A stretch of DNA of 64,000 nt from Telmatactis stephensoni (GCA_029948255.1 JALIZF010001818.1:186001-250000); one strand, 5' to 3'. Counted from the first letter of the stretch, positions 1-11,461 are shown. Program-made: numbers and translations. Notes: generated from the letters alone by a model not told the origin.

Positions 1-587
1 GGCTTTTTTAAATAAAAAAAAATTCAATAAAAATGGAGAACCTTTCAATGACCTGATTGATGATCGTCTGTGAATATTCATAGCGGATATCAAGTGCTGT
101 AAACACTTAGGCCTACTTCACAAGGGCGTAGTTTCCATGCGGCAATATCAATTCAAATTCTAGTCTAAAAACGTTGTGAGAAGGGCCAGAACACCGCACT
201 TTTGAGTTATATTGTGGGCTCTGAATTTATATATAAGGTGCATTAAGCAGTGGAAGTCATTACCAACGCGGTACTGCGTGAATTGGATCCAATAAGGGTC
301 TTAAGCGATCGTTGAATAATTAGCCATGTTTACCGGAATGGCGTACTTTTTCGCGCAAAATTCTTGCATATTCATTTTCAAAATTTTATTTTTACATCTT
401 AGACAGCGTCCCCCAGCAAAATTATTTGATAATTGGCTTTTTCCATGTTTCTTTCTTGCAAAACTGAGCTTTTATGGTCAAAACTCGTGGTCCCTATATG
501 TGATCTCAAGCATTTTTGTGAACGTGATTTCAAGCTTGACTTATGTGCCACGTGTCACCCATGGCCAGTGGGGGAGAAAATTTGCTC
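1..587. other. Intergenic, no gene seen
   Basis: AT-rich sequence without a convincing coding exon. The open frame at 326-604 is low-complexity in composition, lacks recognisable domains and runs into the terminal inverted repeat of the adjacent element, so I do not treat it as a gene. Confidence 0.5.
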
Positions 588-591
588 TTAA

Positions 592-1511
592 GGTGAGTCA
601 ATAGTTCCAAATGGCCGAATCGGTCATATCGGTTTTTGGCTCAAAAAAAAAAAAAAATCTAGCCGTTTTATTTCGCTGAAAAATTTAGAATCCTTTTAGC
701 TAAAAAGGGTGCGAATTCTTGACATATCTTGCACCTTGCCTCATTGCGTATTCAAAAACAAAGCAGCAAAAATTTTGGTTTGAGCGACGAGATGGAACTG
801 AGCTCAACCAAAAACGTAATTTCTCTTATTCCAAACCACGAACAGCAGCAAAATTGGTTAATAATTTATAGCAGTGCTTTGAAGCTTATGTGGGAAAATT
901 CTAACGGAAAAATTTGAAAAAAGTACGAAGAAATTGGAGAAAACGCAACTTCTTGGACCTAGGCAGGTATTTGAGCATTTTATTACATTCATACAACTTT
1001 AAAATACTTTAATAATTAATACGGTCAGTCTGGTCGACAATCGCGGTATGACAGTCGAAAGTATAATGAATTGCCGCCAGCTTTAGCCTAAAACCGCGGC
1101 TTTAAAGCATGTTTAGGGAGCGACTATTTCGTTCACAACATTCAAGATGATGACAATATAGAATTTAGGTGCCTTTTCTGTTCGCTTCTGTTGCGAGACT
1201 TCAGTTCCGACGAATTTCTTAAAACGTGGCCGAGTTGTCTGTTATGTTTAGCTAATGGGATTCTAAATTTTTCAGCGAAATAAAACGGCTAGATTTTCCA
1301 CAAAATCCAGTTTTTGTGACAACAGCTCATTCGTTTAATGCCGTATATATCACAAATGACTGACATAAAACGCGATCAGTGTATATCATATTATAGCTGA
1401 ATGACTGTTTTAGATTTTGGTGCCGTTTGACGGTCATTGTTCAAAGGGAGTCAAAATTACGAGCCAAAAACCGATATGACCGATTCGGCCATTTGGAACT
1501 ATTGACTCACC
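592..1511. mobile_element. Non-autonomous DNA transposon in TTAA target sites, 920 bp
   Basis: The left end (592-642) and right end (1462-1511) are near-perfect inverted repeats of about 50 bp starting GGTGAGTCAATAGTTCC. Each is flanked directly by TTAA (588-591 and 1512-1515). A second inverted pair lies inside (about 659-695 against 1258-1294). TTAA duplication is the hallmark of the piggyBac superfamily, though the end does not begin with the usual CCC. The only internal open frame (729-917, 62 codons) has no transposase similarity I recognise, so the copy is presumably mobilised in trans. Confidence 0.8.
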
Positions 1512-1563
1512 TTAATTAAATGTACAAGCGACCGTCATCGACGCTTTGTTAAGTAAGTACGAT

Positions 1564-1846
1564 TAAGGCCTAGGGCAAACGTCGAATCTAAGTCGCGTCG
1601 AATATATTTAAAATAGGTGCGACAAAGAGTCGACTTCATTCCAGCGTGGTAGCAAACGTCGCACCTGTGCCGAACCGCTGTCGCATTATCCGACTTGGCA
1701 AGTCGAACCCATGCTAGAGTCGAATCAATTAATTTGAGTCGAATTTAATTGCAGCAAACGTCGCACCATTCATGCGCCTATTTCACAATAAATAGGTTCG
1801 ACGAAATAAATTCGACTAAGATTCGACGTTTGCCCTGGGCCTAAGG
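1564..1846. mobile_element. MITE, about 280 bp
   Basis: Inverted ends contain GGCAAACGTCGAATCT (left) and its complement at 1818-1840 next to CCTGGGCCTAAG. The core has repeated GCAAACGTCGCACC words and is rich in TCGA. No open frame of note. Confidence 0.7.
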
Positions 1847-2033
1847 TTCTTAAGTCAATAGGCCTTATTCTGGTCAAGATCGTGAATAATTAGTGAGGCT
1901 TTAGGAAACTCACTGCAAACCAGTTTTGTGGGTTATGTTAATGAACTCTTATAAATAAGGCAATCTACTACTATCTAATTTTACATAAGAAAAGTTTCAA
2001 GAGAAGGGTTTTTAACGTAGTCAGTCACTTTAA

Positions 2034-2151
2034 CTTTTGACATTTTGTGAAATCTATTGGTGAAGGCAAGCGTAAAAGCGAAATTTGCCTAAGTTTACAA
2101 AAGCACGAAGACGTGACTACGAGCATGCGCAGATATTTTTCGCTAGTGTCG
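2034..2151. mobile_element. Truncated CACTA-ended MITE (right end only)
   Basis: About 115 bp match the right half of the complete element at 12632-12954, including AAGCACGAAGACGTGACTAC, GAGCATGCGCAGA and the terminal CTAGTGTC. The left half is absent, so this is a 5'-deleted copy. Confidence 0.7.
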
Positions 2152-2159
2152 TTTCAAGC

Positions 2160-3285
2160 CATGTTATTCGGCCGGCTTTGGTGTGCTCTAGCATCCTCCG
2201 CAGACAACCCTTCATGGGATTCCTTTGCCAACCTGACCGAGGGGGAATTGGAGCCTCAGTCCCCTCGCGTTCATAGGAGACAGGAAGCCCAACAGGAGGC
2301 GCCTGCGAAGGAGGCTAGATGTGCTGAATGGCTAGGTCATTCTAAATTGAACTAAACTTGAGCTGAAATTACAGGAGAGACTGAAATAATAATTCTAAAT
2401 GAAAAATTCATTATCTAATAGATGCAAGAGACTTTTTGACATGGGTTCATTCCCATTGGTGCTGTGTGATACAAATTATAAGGTAGTTCAATAAGCATTC
2501 AAGCAGGGGACAGTTTCAGAAATCCTGCTAAGTGCTTAATTATCCTGGATTCATTTGAATGGTTTTCTTTAGAGTTAATCCTGGATTAGTTTTCTTCCAT
2601 CATGCATACCCTTTACCTTGAAACGTTTTTTGTTCTCTTTCAAAGCATAAAAGTCCCTTTCGTTCAAATTTTGCAGACGACTTTTGTTTTCCAACTTTGG
2701 AGGGATTGTTAAGGAGACTGACTACCTTAGCACAAAGTAATTTGAAGACCTTCAGTAAAACCTTTTTTAACATAGAATTTAATGCTGATTTCAAAAATGA
2801 AAAGCAAAATGGGTGTCTGATGCTCGTTTTCGAGATAATCAGCATTGAATGGATGCCTATTTACGAGTTTTTGAGGCACAAAACACGCCACCGGAAGTAA
2901 TTAGAAAAATAATTACAATTTCCAAAATAATAGCTCTACAAGGACTACAATCATTACTATCAAAAGCGAAATGAAGTGATGACAAAAGAAATTAGTCAAG
3001 AAGTCAAACTCACTTTGGAATTTAATCCTAAATCACCTTGACTTTTTTCGTTTTCACTTTTTTCATGTTGACGTTTTTTGTGACACAAATCACTTTTTTT
3101 TTCGTTTTGACATTTTTCACTTTGACTTTTTATTGCCGCCCTCGGCCGTCGTAACTGTCACTATTACCATTATCGTTGCAATTGCCAGTACCATAATCAA
3201 AACCATTGATTGACATTAGAATTGCTATATTGACGTTACTTTTACTAAAATACAAAAGTTTGATTTCATCATATTTTTGTCACAG
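2160..3285. other. Upstream flank of the GH31 gene
   Basis: No coding exon recognised. Around 3040-3135 there is an irregular T-rich run with alternating TGAC and CACTTTT words. It ends in a good splice acceptor (TTTTTGTCACAG, AG at 3284-3285) only 15 bases before the chosen ATG. At least one upstream exon, untranslated or partly coding, therefore probably exists but was not identified. Confidence 0.5.
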
Positions 3286-3300
3286 GCTGACTGCAAAACA

Positions 3301-6300
3301 ATGTCGTCCTACAAATACGTCCCTCCAGATGAATTCACACCTGAGTCACGTGTTAACTGGAAAACTCTGGGCAAAGTCACCAAATGGAAGCAAGAAGAGG
3401 AGGGCATCGTTGACAAGTTCACACTCACCTTGGAAAGTGGCCACAAGTTGTACATCTATTTTCTTTCCCATTTAACTTTCAGAGTTCGTTTCAATCCTGA
3501 TCCCGAGGCGCCGTACGTGAAGAGCCGTTCTCCAGCCACAGAGGTAGAGCGTATCGAAGCCCATGAAATCAAAGTAAAAGAGGAAGATGGCAAACTTAGG
3601 ATATTTACAAACAAGATCCAAGTAGTAGTGAACCTTCGTAAGTATGCGTTGTCTGTGTACCGCGGAGATCAACTCATCCACGCTGATCCTGCAGACTACA
3701 ACATTGTATACATACCAAGAGAGACTGGCGGTGAAGCGGTGGCCAATTTCAAGATGGCGCCCAAGAACGCTTGCTACTTTGGTTTTGGCGAGAAAGCCGG
3801 AGCAACATTGGACAAGAGACGAGTTCCCAAGCAACACTTTTATGGAAAGTACGATGGGGACAACAAAGAGAAAATAGGATCTGCCATGACGTTCTTCAAC
3901 TACGACAACTTTGGATATGCAGCCCCTGATGTAACACCTGAAGGAGAAAAACAAGGGCCACTTAATCCAAATGGGCCTCTGTACCAGTCATCCCCGTTCC
4001 TCATCGAGCATAACCCCATGCCAACTGGGGAGTTTAGTGGTCCCTCCTATGCCTATGGAATCCTGTTGGACAACACCTCGCAGACTTACATGAATCTAAA
4101 GCAAGGGGATCAGTATTATTTTGGGGCACTTCATGGCGAGCTGGATTACTACTTCTTTGCGGCTGACCACGTGGCTGGAGCTTTGAGTGAATTCGTTCAA
4201 CTGACAGGCCGTACCAAACTCAAGCCCAAGTACATCTTTGGCTACCACCAGGGTGGTTACGGATGGAATTACAACACGAAATGGAAGTTGATGGAAGTTG
4301 CGCTCAAGTACCGCCAGTGGAAAATTCCCATCGATGGACTTCACGTAGACGTCGATCTTCAGGACAACTATCGCACCTTCACCCATAGCGAGAAAAAGTT
4401 TCCCAACCCTAAAGAAATGTTCACTGCTCTTCATGACTGGGGATTCAAGATGTCTACCAACATCACCCCAATCATCAGCTGCAACAAAGATGAGAAAGGC
4501 CAAAACAGTCCCTACAAGGCTCTTGACACTGGGAAAGCTGCAAACGTCTTTGTCCGAAACACTCGCGAGGATGGTAGTGGAACTCATGATTTCTACATCG
4601 GTAATGTCAACTATGGGCGTGGTCATCTGACATGGGGTCATTATCCAGATCTTGGTAGACACGATGTGCAAAAGTGGTGGGGTGAACAGTACAAGGATCT
4701 TCTAGACTGGGGTCTTGATTTCGTGTGGCAGGATATGACGACACCAGCGATGAAGGCCAGCATCCATCAGGATCCTTGTCCATTGCTGTCCTTTCCAATG
4801 GATGTGATGCTTTCAGATAACGAGGAAACCAGGTTAATTTTCATTGAAACAAAGAAACATGAAGACAGAAACTGAAAGAATTGAGTGACATAAAATTCCG
4901 TTTGTTGGTCATTAATTAATTATGAGGTACATATGACCACTAAGGATATATTTTTCTTTTCTAGGTATTCCAAAGAGAGCAGTCATACGGATAAAAAGCC
5001 GTTTGCAAAGATTCGATGCTTGTATAATTATAACCTATGCAAAGCCACTTACCAAGGTACGTTCGTTCTAAAACAACAACGCACGTTAAATTAAAATCCT
5101 GGTTAAAATTATTGCTGTATGATCTACATGACTGTATCAGTGTAGTTTGCAGTCACACACTGATAGTTCCATGTGATCTTTCATTGTATCACTAGAACGT
5201 GCCTCCCATATATAAACCCAAGGATCATGCATATGTGTGTTATCTTCAGTACCCAGAGTGCCAAGGATTTGTGAAATTCGCATTATCAATTTAAGTGGTT
5301 TAACCATAGAAACTACAGCCTTAGACATTAATTCTCGAACACTTCACTGTACCATCACTCCCCCTAGTCAATGTTGGCTGGTTTGCCGTGGAGCGCACGA
5401 CTTCCAGAAGGTAACCAACAAAGCAGCATGGTCAAATGGTCAGGGCGTCAGTCTCACAATCCGGTGGTCCCGTGTTCGAGTCCCCGCTCTGGCCACTAGC
5501 TGAGGCTGCATTTGTTCCGGGCAACCCCTATTTCAAATTCAGTTTCTCGATCATGCTTGTAATGTAGCCAACTGGTTCGCCTCCTTGCTAGTACGTTGAG
5601 ATTATTGAGGGCCATTATGTAAACTACCGGGTCACCGGTAATAATGTCTATACCCTCATAAAATTAAATAATGAATTTTGAGAGGGGTGTTCGAACTATT
5701 TTTGCCCAAGGCTGTAGGTTTAAAGAAATGTTGGGCCCTAGTTCCACATTTTACTCAATGTGCAAATAATTCGACACCTTCAGCACATTCTCCATTCATT
5801 TCTTTTCCCAGTTTCACCTCACATTGAATTAATTATCCTTTAGGTCTTGAACGACTTCATCCACACAGGCGTCACTTTATCATTGCACGTGGTGGCTTTG
5901 TGGGGGTCCATCGGTACGCTGGACTTTGGACCGGTGACAGCACTTCAAACTGGGAATTTATTCGAATCAATATTCCTTTGATCTTAAACATTGGGATGTC
6001 AGGACAACCCGTGTCTGGGTGTGACATTGGTGGCTTCTGCGCAGCCTTTCAGGGTCAGATTGTGGAACCTGAGATGCTAATTCGTTGGACAATCATGGGA
6101 GCCTTCTTGCCTTGGTTCCGAAACCACTACGATAACTACTACAAGCCTTACCAAGAACCATATCGATACAGCGAACCTGTGCCGACTATTTGCCGAAAGT
6201 ACATCGAGTTACGTTATCGATTGATACAGTACATTTATGATGCTATGTATGAAAACACTAAGGTGAATCCCAAATGACTTGATTGATTTTGTAAATAGCC

Positions 6301-8143
6301 ATATTTAGCTTTATCTTAAAATAATGTTGTTGAGATGAATTGTATTTATCTGATTCCCGGTAAATGCTGGGGATGTCTAGGCCTGATTTCGAAAGCGGAT
6401 GAGACCTTATGATGACCACCTGAAAATCAGCATCTACATCTAGCTCTCCTTGAATTCACGCATGTTAATCATGTGAACGCATAAATTATATCATATGAAT
6501 GACTAACTTTGGATGCTGAATGGATTCTTTTCAGAATGGAAAGCCAATCTGTCGTCCCATCTTTATGGATGAAGCATATCCGGGAACCTACCACAACGAT
6601 CCAGCTGCTGATGACGACCATGGTTGGGGTTACTATGGTTACGTGACCAATCGTATGGATGACCAGTTATTTCTTGGAAAGGATCTACTGGTCTGTCCAA
6701 TTGTAAACCCTGGTCAGACGAACCGTCCCGTCTACCTTCCCTCCGGCAGCAAATGGTATCATTTCAAGAACAACAAGAAGCCCCTGGACAAACCTGTCGA
6801 GGGAGGAGTTGAGTTTGACTTCTACGCCCCGTGGGACAAACCTGGCAACGACAACTGTGCTCTCTACGTGCGTGAAGGAGCCGTCATCCCAACTAGGGAA
6901 CTGGAGCAGTATATTGGTGAGCTGTACTCACAAGGCAAAGAGAATCCCATCACCTTCAACATCTATCCAGGACGAAGTAGTACATACACTTTGTACTTGG
7001 ATGATGATGGGGTTACTCGTGATGCAGAGATGGACTTGAAGTATCGAATCGTGGAAATCTCACATCAAGGTGAGTGTCAGGAATTTAATAATCTCTAGTT
7101 ACCACCGTTGTAGCATGATGCATATATCAAGAAAGGTAGCTGTTGATATATTCAACATATAAACCTGAGCTTAGCTCTTTTGAATTCTTCTAACATAGGC
7201 CTACACCAGCCCTAAAATCGCCGTAATTTTGGGCGATCGTAGGCGATTTTAGGCGATTTAAGCAAAATTATCCCCAAAGATGCTCAAAACTTAACTGAGG
7301 CGGTTTTGGGCGATTTTAGGCGATTTTAGGGCCCGGAATAGGCCTTAACATATAAGAACCTTTGCAAAAGTATTTGCATTCAAACAGACCGTACGACTGA
7401 CCATGTAACATTAGATTCAAGTCAAGGCTGGGGTGTTAACCATGCATAAATATTTGTCTACTCCAATCTCGCCTTGAATTTATTGTTGCAGGGTCATTCC
7501 AACAAATGTGGGAAAGGTCTATTGACCCCCATCCTCGGGAACCTAGGAGTAATATTGTCGCTCGTTTCTCGCTCCCAGAAAAATTACCCCTGGACACAAT
7601 GTCTGTTAGAACTTGTTCCGGAAGTTAAAATTAGTCTCTTTTCTGATTGGTCGACCCCAGCGGATCGACCAATCAGATTGGTTGGATTCTTTGAAAGCCG
7701 CCATTTGTACTGCAACTTCGGACCCGCAACTTCCGGAACAAGTTCTGACAGACGTCGTGCCCAGGGGTAATTTTTCTGGAAGCAAGAAACGAGCGACAGA
7801 ATACTATTCCTGGGTTCCCGAGTATGATTGACCCCAAGTTTTAAAACGTTTTTCACCAGACATTGCTTCCAAGCGTGAAGTGGTCATCAAGAGGAAACAC
7901 GATAAATTTACACCAAAGGAATCGTTTTTCTACGTGGCTTTACTAAGCAGCGGCGTTCCTTCGAGGGTAGCTGTAAATGGAAAAAGTCTGCCTCAGGAAA
8001 TTGGCTATGCTGATGAGAAGGAAGCTAATGCCTTGGCTGGCAGCAGCCATGACACGTTTTACCACAACAATAACCTCAATATTACTTTCATCAAAGTTTT
8101 TGATGTGATGTCTGAGTTTACAATTATTGCTGAAGTAGTATAA
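3301..8143 (+). CDS. GH31 family enzyme, alpha-1,4-glucan lyase-like
   Basis: Five exons joined by hand: 3301-4832, 4965-5056, 5844-6262, 6535-7069, 7860-8143. All splice sites are GT-AG and the frame stays open for 953 codons plus TAA. The protein aligns along its length with algal and fungal alpha-1,4-glucan lyases, which cleave starch or glycogen to 1,5-anhydrofructose. Seen: substrate-pocket motif GLHVDVDLQD, nucleophile motif FVWQDMTTPA (Asp478), acid/base region AGLWTGDSTSNWE (Asp573), then LIRW and FLPWFRNHY. Ordinary GH31 alpha-glucosidases have WxDMNEPS at the nucleophile; the Asn-Glu is replaced here by Thr-Thr, as in glucan lyases. There is no signal peptide, unlike lysosomal acid glucosidase, so a cytosolic glycogen- or starch-degrading role is likely. 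The first ATG after the acceptor at 3285 was chosen; an in-frame upstream extension cannot be excluded. Lyase rather than hydrolase activity is inferred, not proven. Confidence 0.9.
5429..5690 (+). mobile_element. tRNA-derived SINE-like element in GH31 intron 2
   Basis: A tRNA-like head (A-box-like TGGTCAAATGG near 5432, B-box-like GTGTTCGAGTCCCC near 5471) is followed by about 180 bp of unrelated body. The T-arm does not pair properly, so this is not a functional tRNA gene. It sits in the intron between 5056 and 5844. Confidence 0.55.
7197..7345. mobile_element. 149 bp MITE in GH31 intron 4
   Basis: Ends AGGCCTA...CCTAAAATCGCC (left) and GGCGATTTTAGGG...AGGCCT (right) are inverted over about 26 bp. 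The core repeats the word GGCGATTTTA several times. Confidence 0.65.
7530..7827. mobile_element. hAT-like MITE, 298 bp, with 8 bp TSD
   Basis: Arms of about 100 bp are inverted (CTCGGGAACC at the left, GGTTCCCGAG at the right; both contain AGAACTTGTTCCGGAAGTT or its complement). The element is bracketed by identical 8 bp direct repeats TTGACCCC at 7522-7529 and 7828-7835. Eight-base duplication is typical of the hAT superfamily. It lies in GH31 intron 4, just upstream of the last-exon acceptor. The open frames over it are not genes. Confidence 0.8.
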
Positions 8144-8374
8144 CATGGTATAAGATACTTGACTGTAACACATTAATTGACATGTTTTTTAACACTTAAA
8201 AAACTCATTAATAATTCATAAGGCAAACACAATGAAAATCGCCACCGTGACGAGTGTCTTTATATCTGATAAAGATTCGACCTAATTTACATGAACTTCA
8301 ACCTCGATTTTCTCCAAGATAAATGAAGATATTTTTGAATTTCTTTTAGAGAACAACTCTAATATGTGTTGGAG

Positions 8375-8494
8375 TTTTTTAAGCCGTATAAAGAACTCGA
8401 GATCGTGTTTTATCGGTATAAAGATCCTCGCCTACGGCTCGGATCTTTATATCCTATAAAACACTCTCTCTCGTTCTTTATACTATACTTAAAA
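8375..8494. repeat. Foldback element
   Basis: Left arm GTATAAAGAACTCGAGA...GTTTTATCGGTATAAAGATC pairs with the right arm GATCTTTATATCCTATAAAAC...GTTCTTTATAC. It is an imperfect palindrome of about 120 bp. Confidence 0.6.
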
Positions 8495-8509
8495 CAGTCA
8501 GCTAGTTGT

Positions 8510-8645
8510 CAGGGGTCGGGGTCACAAACGTGGGATCGGGATCAGTAGTCAAATCAACAGGATTCAGGGATCAAAATTTTCACAACTGGGATCAGGGATC
8601 AAAATAAGAGAACTTTTGGGATCAGGGATCAAAATGTTCGACCAA
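8510..8645 (+). repeat. Imperfect tandem repeat of GGGATCAGGGATCAAAA
   Basis: Three to four degenerate units of about 32 bp share GGGATCAGGGATCAAAAT, ending where the large foldback begins. Confidence 0.6.
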
Positions 8646-8652
8646 AAAACGG

Positions 8653-9303
8653 CTCAAGTATGTTAAGGCAAGGACTTTTGATACAAACGATAAAAAAATA
8701 TTTTTTGCCTTAACTAGCTTTATTGAAGAGCAAGCATGATCATAATTTGCATTATGGGATATTTCATTGAACTTAACATTTTAGGGTATGTTTTATGATT
8801 ATCGAGGTGTCACGTGACCTATGACGTCACAAATTACCTTTTTCAAAATGGGCCAATGGGGAAAAGAGGAAGCGAAACACTTTTTGCTGTTTTAGTATGC
8901 TATTAATGTGTTCTCTACAAAACTGCCTTCATCGCTGGTCCATCTCTCTTGTTTTAGGGGATATAAGCTAAAGTATGAGGTCACGTGACCTGTTTTCCAT
9001 ATTATCTCTTCATACAAGAGAGGTGGACCAGCGATGAAGACAGTTTTGTAAAGAGCTCATTAGTAGGATACTAAAACAGCAAAAAAAATTTCGCCTCCTT
9101 TTTTCCCCATTGGCCCATTTTGAAAAATGTAATTTATGACGTCATATGTCACGTGACACGTCGATGGTCACAAAAAATACCTTAAAATGTTAAGTTCAAT
9201 GAAATATCTCATAAGGCAAAATATGATCATGCTTGCTCATTATTGAAACTATTTCAGTTAATTTTTCTGTTGAAGCAAAATTCCCTGCCTTAACATACTT
9301 GAG
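8653..9303. mobile_element. Large foldback element, 651 bp
   Basis: The whole interval is an imperfect palindrome. It begins CTCAAGTATGTTAAGGCA and ends with the exact complement. Both arms (about 310 bp) carry GTCACGTGAC, CCAATGGGGAAAA and a stretch around CATCGCTGGTCCA or its complement; the centre is near 8980. No transposase frame is present. Confidence 0.85.
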
Positions 9304-9868
9304 GGGATCACGAGCGAAAAAACGTACCATGTCACGACCATGATATTTCGACTTGGAAAACAGAGACTGTAGATCGTGTTCTGATCGAAGAGGATGGTAT
9401 GTTCTTGAAAGCATTTGAAGTAGGCTCCATACCTGATGCAGAGACGATTTCACTCAATTACCTACCAGATCGTGTTCTTTGGTTATATAATGTTTAAATT
9501 ACAATTATTGTTTACATGTTATTGATTACAATAAACTGTACATGTACGTTATCATCTTGTTTGTTTTGTCATTACAAGATATCAATTGTTTGCAAAAATT
9601 CCAGCATAAATATAAGAAATAGCTTATCTATTGACAACAGAATAAATCTAAAACTAATGACTTTAATTTTAATATTGGGTTTTATTCTGTTGTTTGTCTT
9701 CATATTCGAAGGAACTTCACTGTTTACAGATCGCAGCACTTCACTTTTGATAGGAACCGCTAGTTATAGCTTGTATACTTAGCCTATCTAGCATATATTA
9801 ATTAGCTTCTGTTTCTACTTAATTCTACTTGATTTCTTTGCATTACCGTTAAGGTATATGTGTTTACA

Positions 9869-10041
9869 GGGGCGTATCCAAGGGGGGATCCCAGGGTGCC
9901 CGTGACCCCCCTTTGAAAACAAAAAGATGATAGAAATAAAAGAATCTGACTGGAGAAAGATTGAGAAATTGGAAGTGTGAACCCCCTTTGGTGGAAAATG
10001 GAAAGTGTGACCCCCCTTTGAAATATTCTGGATACGCCCCT
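9869..10041. mobile_element. CAGGGGCG-ended MITE, about 173 bp
   Basis: Left end CAGGGGCGTATCCA and right end GGATACGCCCCTG are inverted, with GTTTA on both flanks as a possible 5 bp duplication. The core contains repeated GACCCCCCTTTG words. This end sequence resembles hAT-type non-autonomous elements. Confidence 0.65.
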
Positions 10042-10185
10042 GGTTTACTTATTATGATGTCTCTTTCTAAACACGTCAATCATTTTATAGTTTTGTAACA
10101 AACTTTTGTAATAATTCTCCTGAAGATTGCATAAGCTATGTCGAAACATGTCGAGATTAAAAGTTGTTTTCGTATATAGCTATTT

Positions 10186-10446
10186 ATAAAAAAAGGTTGA
10201 CGGGGCGAATGGCGAATGGTAATCGGCGATTGGTGAATGCACGACCGAAAGGAATCTTGGGGTAACAAGAATTGCTTCATTTTCATTAATTAAACGTTAC
10301 CATGCAGTAAAAACCTTATTAGACAAAGTGGTCGGTAGGCGATTCATATCTCCGCGCCGGATAGCGGTCTAATAGCGTGACCACCGTTCCTTTCGGTCGT
10401 GCAATTACCAATCGCCGATCACCATTCACCCCGTCAACCTTTTTTG
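10186..10446. mobile_element. MITE with about 60 bp inverted ends
   Basis: AAAAGGTTGACGGGGCGAAT at the left is matched by the complement ending GTCAACCTTTTTT at the right. The arms also share GGCGATTGGT and ACGACCGAAAGGAA. ATAGCTAT occurs on both flanks. It immediately precedes the GH31 exon fragment. Confidence 0.75.
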
Positions 10447-10533
10447 AAATAGCTATATTTGAAAGTTATTTTATCGTTGTCGCTTTTACGTTATGGAAAC
10501 ACATTCATACATATCTTACATCAGTTACTAAAT

Positions 10534-10590
10534 ACCTCAATACTACTTTCATCAAAGTTTTTGATGCGATGTCTGAGTTTACGATTATTG
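10534..10590 (+). pseudogene. Fragment of the GH31 last exon
   Basis: These 57 bases match the 3' end of the GH31 coding sequence (about 8083-8139) with three differences by eye, and translate to TFIKVFDAMSEFTIIA against TFIKVFDVMSEFTIIA. No splice acceptor, upstream exon or matching 3' flank accompanies it. It is best read as the remnant of a partial duplication; an alternative terminal exon is a less likely option. Confidence 0.75.
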
Positions 10591-11069
10591 CTTACTTCTG
10601 AAGCCCTTTGTTAGCAGCATGAGATAATGGTCTAACATATTTGGTCACGTGACATAATCAATTTATATTTTGATACATACTGTGGCGAAAAAAACAAATT
10701 AATGTGAGCGTGTTTTCATAAAATTTGTAATATTATTTCTGAAAAACCCCTAGGGATGAAATAATAAAGTTGTATTGTATTGTATTGATACTCTCATCAA
10801 ACACGGGTTTCAGCCAATCAGAGCGCGCGTTATATAAGAGTTATTTTATAATACATTCATAAAACATGCATCGAACACTTTAATTTTACACCATCACATA
10901 TTCCATTTCTATGCGGTCCTCTTTGTCGTGTAGATATAATACCCAACAACATAGATTGACCCTTCTATTTTTAACTCGTGGATTGCAAATCCACGCGTTA
11001 TTGTGAGGGATCGAAATATGCAAATGTGTCACACGAGTGTCACTCACTCGCAAATTGTTAAACTATGCT

Positions 11070-11290
11070 ACTTTTCGTGCAGGAGGTCGGGATTCGAATC
11101 CCGGCCGACCAACACTCAGGGTCTTTAAATAATTGAGGAGAAGGTGCTGCCTTTGTAATTACATCTGCAAATAGTTAGATTTTCACGTCTTCTAGGATAA
11201 GGACGTTAAACCGTAGGGCCCCGTCTCCAAAACTTAAAGCGTACATCTGTAGTAGCTATTATAAGCTTTTTACTATTGGTATTAAAGAGC
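11070..11290 (+). mobile_element. SINE-like element with tRNA T-arm
   Basis: A well-formed hairpin (GTCGGGATTCGAATCCCGGC) that looks like a tRNA T-arm and B box is followed by a tail of about 170 bp. No anticodon arm or acceptor stem is evident, so it is not a tRNA gene. Confidence 0.5.
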
Positions 11291-11461
11291 AGCAATAAGC
11301 ACGCCTTGCCTTATTAATCACGCCATGTAAATATACCAATGTTGTTTTATTCACAAATTTCGATATTCTGTAACTTACACCTCCGTTACGAAAATACCCA
11401 CAACCCTCTGCGAACCCTCTATTACACGACTTACAAAAATAAATGAAAACAATGACTCATA

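Noticed and set aside
3472..4671. Minus-strand open frames of 160 and 191 codons
   Set aside because: They are antisense shadows of the long first GH31 exon and have no similarity I recognise.
5432..5505. tRNA gene
   Set aside because: A and B boxes are recognisable but T-arm and acceptor stem do not pair; a tRNA-derived SINE is the better reading.
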